From contig CADCVF010000080.1 of the NCBI GenBank assembly GCA_902806095.1, positions 1 through 60,143 of the forward strand: a stretch of DNA of 60,143 bases, given 5' to 3'. This document shows, piece after piece, positions 58,493 to 60,143 of this stretch. Under the pieces are notes generated by a model, which worked only from the letters and a program-made list of their open reading frames with translations, was not told the DNA's origin and searched no databases. Every line of letters begins with the position of its first letter. Within the stretch, counting starts at the first letter, position 1. This stretch comes from an uncultured Rubrobacteraceae bacterium (GTDB lineage Bacteria > Actinomycetota > Rubrobacteria > Rubrobacterales > Rubrobacteraceae). Position numbers and translations under genes: made by a program.

Positions 58493-58693
58493 CTACCACA
58501 GCGGTTGCCAGGGCACGTACTCGCGAACCTCCCTCTCGCTCCTGGACTCCCTCACCAGTGCACGAAACACCGCAAGTACCTCTTCCTTCTGGTTCTCCTC
58601 ACTTGCGGTCGTGCTTGTGCCCTCCCACAGCGCCTCCATCCAGCGCAGGTTTCTTTCCCTGGTCCTGGCCTTCTCACCATTGGTCTCTCTCAT
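58493..58693 (-). CDS. Small hypothetical protein (66 residues)
   Basis: ATG 58693 follows a strong GGAGGAGGGAG site. The product starts MRETNGEKARTRERNLRWME and is highly charged, with a predicted helical centre (ENQKEEVLAVFRALVRESRS) and the end VREYVPWQPLW. I recognise no family. The gene is short and could be a chance frame; the ribosome site and residue pattern argue mildly for a real gene. It is convergent with a repeat fragment at its 3' side. Confidence 0.4.
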   Translation of the reverse strand: MRETNGEKARTRERNLRWMEALWEGTSTTASEENQKEEVLAVFRALVRESRSEREVREYVPWQPLW

Positions 58694-58895
58694 GCCTGGA
58701 CTCCCTCCTCCGGCTACACCGGTACTACCCGAAGACTCGCGAAGTATCCCTATCAGCCTAGCAGTTTGCACAGGTTCATGCATGAAACACGTTATGCATC
58801 ACACATCCCGGAAATGGCCACTAGATGTTGGTATTTCGCGCGTAAGGCAAATTTTGTCAGCTCCCGAGGTCCGAACTATCTCGGTTCGCTCATGC

Positions 58896-58926
58896 TTGCA
58901 ACTACCAGGACCGGGGAACGTATAAA
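58896..58926 (+). promoter_or_regulatory. Possible promoter of the YqaE gene
   Basis: TTGCAA (58896-58901) and TATAAA (58921-58926) are separated by 19 bases, longer than ideal. The predicted start would give a leader of about 28 bases. The 200 bases upstream hold no other feature I can support. Confidence 0.4.
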
Positions 58927-58959
58927 GTACAGAGTTCGACCAACAGAAAGAGGCTTTCG

Positions 58960-59118
58960 ATGGATCTGCTACGAATCATAATCGCTATACTTCTCCCGCC
59001 GCTAGGTGTGTTTCTGCAGGTGGGTATCGGCAAGCAGTTCTGGATCAACATATTACTGACCATCCTCGGTTACATCCCCGGCATAGTCCATGCCGTGTGG
59101 GTCATCGCGAAATACTAG
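58960..59118 (+). CDS. YqaE/Pmp3 family small membrane protein
   Basis: This 52-residue protein is MDLLRIIIAILLPPLGVFLQ followed by VGIGKQFWINILLTILGYIP and GIVHAVWVIAKY. Two transmembrane helices and the PPLGVFLQVG and GYIPGIVHAVWV blocks are diagnostic of the Pmp3/UPF0057 family, linked in plants, yeast and bacteria to salt, cold and membrane-potential stress. AAAGAGGC precedes the ATG. It is followed by two terminator-like hairpins. Confidence 0.93.
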   Translation: MDLLRIIIAILLPPLGVFLQVGIGKQFWINILLTILGYIPGIVHAVWVIAKY

Positions 59119-59120
59119 TG

Positions 59121-59153
59121 CGATTCCCAGAGGTAATGAGCCTCTGCGAATCG
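59121..59153 (+). terminator. Hairpin after the YqaE gene
   Basis: CGATTC-cc-AGAGG and CCTCT-gc-GAATCG form 6 and 5 bp separated by a symmetric 2x2 internal loop, with a TAATGAG loop. It begins three bases after the stop. No T-run follows. Confidence 0.55.
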
Positions 59154-59192
59154 CGCACTCTGCTACGGGCGATCGGACGATAGCGAAAACAA

Positions 59193-59228
59193 AGAGCTGA
59201 AATGCTGACTGGCTGAAATGCTTGCAAA
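59193..59228 (+). repeat. Mosaic intergenic repeat, copy 7
   Basis: It reads GAGCTGAAATGCTGACTGGC followed by TGAAATGCTTGCAAAG. It reuses AGCTGAAATGCTGAC of copy 5b and runs straight into the TTGCAAAGAGG hairpin. Confidence 0.7.
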
Positions 59229-59249
59229 GAGGTACAAACCTCTTTGCAA
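59222..59249. terminator. Perfect hairpin TTGCAAAGAGG/CCTCTTTGCAA
   Basis: The stem is 11 bp with a TACAAA loop. It lies six bases after the MFS stop on the minus strand, so it probably ends that gene. A near copy ends the methyltransferase gene at 34280-34310. Confidence 0.6.
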
Positions 59250-59255
59250 ATCGCT

Positions 59256-60143
59256 TCAGGCCGTGCGGCGAAGCAGGACGATCGTCAACAGGCAGACCAC
59301 CGTAAGCGAGAGGTAGGAGAGGGCATCTCCCCTGAGGTCAGCGAGGAAGCCTCCCACGGGGGCGCCAACAGCGTAACCCGAGGCCCAGGCGAAGTTCGTG
59401 ATCGCGAAGGCAACGGCCCTCTCCATCCCGGCCTTCTCGGTACCGCGTGAGAAGAGCGCCGTCCCTGGTACTAGCGTCGCGTTAAAGGCTCCGGCCGCGA
59501 GGACCACGAGAAGCCCGATCACCCACGGGTTCCCGACCCACGTCAGGAGGAGCAGGATGCCGATCGAGGCGAGCAACCCGGCGAAGATGGGCGGACGGTA
59601 GCCCGAGCGGTCGGACCAGCGGCCGAGCAGCGGATGGACGAAGGCCTCGAAGATGGCGCTTATTAGGAAGACCGTCCCCACAGCTGCGGCGCCCCATCCT
59701 AGCCTGTTCAGATCCAGCGGTACAAGGACGGCCAGCGCGCTGAAGAGCAGGGGGGAGAGCCCTATAAACCAGAGGCTGGTAAGGAGCAAGGGCTCTCGTA
59801 TCGTCCTGAGCGCCGGCAGCAAGGACACGTCTCCTGAGGAAGCCGGTGGCTGTTCCAGGACGGCCCAGACGGCGATGACCCCGCCCGCGATGGCGACCGT
59901 AGCGAACGCCGGCAAGAGACCGACGGCGGCGGCGACACTCCCGAGTACGGGTCCGAGGAGCGCCCCGACCACGGCTGCGCTGATCATCACCCCGATCAGC
60001 TCGGCCCGCCGCTCCTCTGGCGCCCGGTCGACGAGCCAGGTGAACGCTGCGACCCATGAGAGCGCGCTACCGAACCCGCCGATAAAGCGCGTCGCCACGA
60101 GCAGCCACGTCGTGTCCACGAGCGCGAACATCACGCTGGTTAT
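59256..60143 (-). CDS. MFS transporter, C-terminal part (5' end beyond window)
   Basis: At least 295 residues are visible, open at the window edge. The sequence contains LLVATRFIGGFGSALSWVAA, WLVDRAPEERRAELIGVMIS and the second-half loop PLLGRWSDRSGYRPPIFAGL, with about nine hydrophobic helices and the end LLTIVLLRRTA. It resembles the drug or sugar efflux group; the substrate is unknown. Confidence 0.88.
   Translation of the reverse strand: MTSVMFALVDTTWLLVATRFIGGFGSALSWVAAFTWLVDRAPEERRAELIGVMISAAVVGALLGPVLGSVAAAVGLLPAFATVAIAGGVIAVWAVLEQPPASSGDVSLLPALRTIREPLLLTSLWFIGLSPLLFSALAVLVPLDLNRLGWGAAAVGTVFLISAIFEAFVHPLLGRWSDRSGYRPPIFAGLLASIGILLLLTWVGNPWVIGLLVVLAAGAFNATLVPGTALFSRGTEKAGMERAVAFAITNFAWASGYAVGAPVGGFLADLRGDALSYLSLTVVCLLTIVLLRRTA

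Overview
The window is high-GC bacterial chromosome. Its first 36 kb is the translation and transcription super-cluster: tuf, rpmG, tRNA-Trp, secE, nusG, rplKA, rplJL, rpoBC, rpsLG, fusA, tuf, the full S10-spc-alpha ribosomal block, secY, adk, map, infA, rpoA, rplQ, an ECF transporter module, truA, rplM, rpsI and glmM. Four points suggest a deep-branching actinobacterium, most likely Rubrobacter or a relative: the order (ecfA-ecfA-ecfT-truA after rplQ, glmM after rpsI), frequent GTG/TTG starts, zinc-type L33, L36 and S14, and strong TTGAC(A/T)-N17-TAN(A/G)AT promoters. This taxonomic call is inference; no database was searched.

Layout. 1-2.4 kb: the 3' end of one tuf, then rpmG, tRNA-Trp, secE-nusG-rplKA. 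2.4-3.5 kb: an L10-leader-type attenuator and rplJL. 3.5-11.1 kb: a repeat-rich spacer, a strong promoter and rpoBC. 11.1-34.3 kb: repeat, promoter and leader, then an almost gapless run from rpsL to an O-methyltransferase. 34.5-37.6 kb: rplM-rpsI, glmM and a DUF429 gene. 37.7-41.2 kb: MOSC protein, hisF, hisIE and trpE. 41.4-45.5 kb: an abutting three-gene unit, plsY, a fatty acyl-CoA reductase/HAD phosphatase fusion, and a zinc alcohol dehydrogenase, which looks like a lipid or fatty-alcohol operon. 45.7-48 kb: a LarA-like protein and a LysE exporter. 48.1-52 kb: an accessory, decaying segment with an RHH-DUF433/DUF5615 toxin-antitoxin pair behind a palindromic operator, a three-gene DUF488/DUF488/dual-OB cluster whose middle gene seems to start at ACG, a collapsed SWIM-finger gene and a frameshifted Uma2 gene. 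52-60 kb: two GST-like genes, a hypothetical protein, two MFS transporters (one cut by the window end), a family-5 solute-binding-like gene split by an in-frame TGA, and a very small YqaE/Pmp3 gene.

Cross-cutting structure. A mosaic palindromic repeat family (core GCTTGTCAGCATTTCAGC and its complement, mixed with small GC hairpins) occupies spacers between transcription units at about 3.5, 11.1, 34.3, 41.3, 45.5-45.7, 58.5 and 59.2 kb. It is not seen inside the long ribosomal run. A second hairpin motif (TTGCAAAGAGG...CCTCTTTGCAA) accompanies it at 34.3 and 59.2 kb. Sequence-level points of interest are Arg43 in S12 (the classic streptomycin-resistance residue), several non-consensus residues in the rifampicin region of RpoB, a 24-residue loop in EF-G, an acidic extension on S17, a CTG start for glmM, and two tuf copies that are identical over the visible overlap, are less GC-rich than their neighbours, and end in different stop codons.
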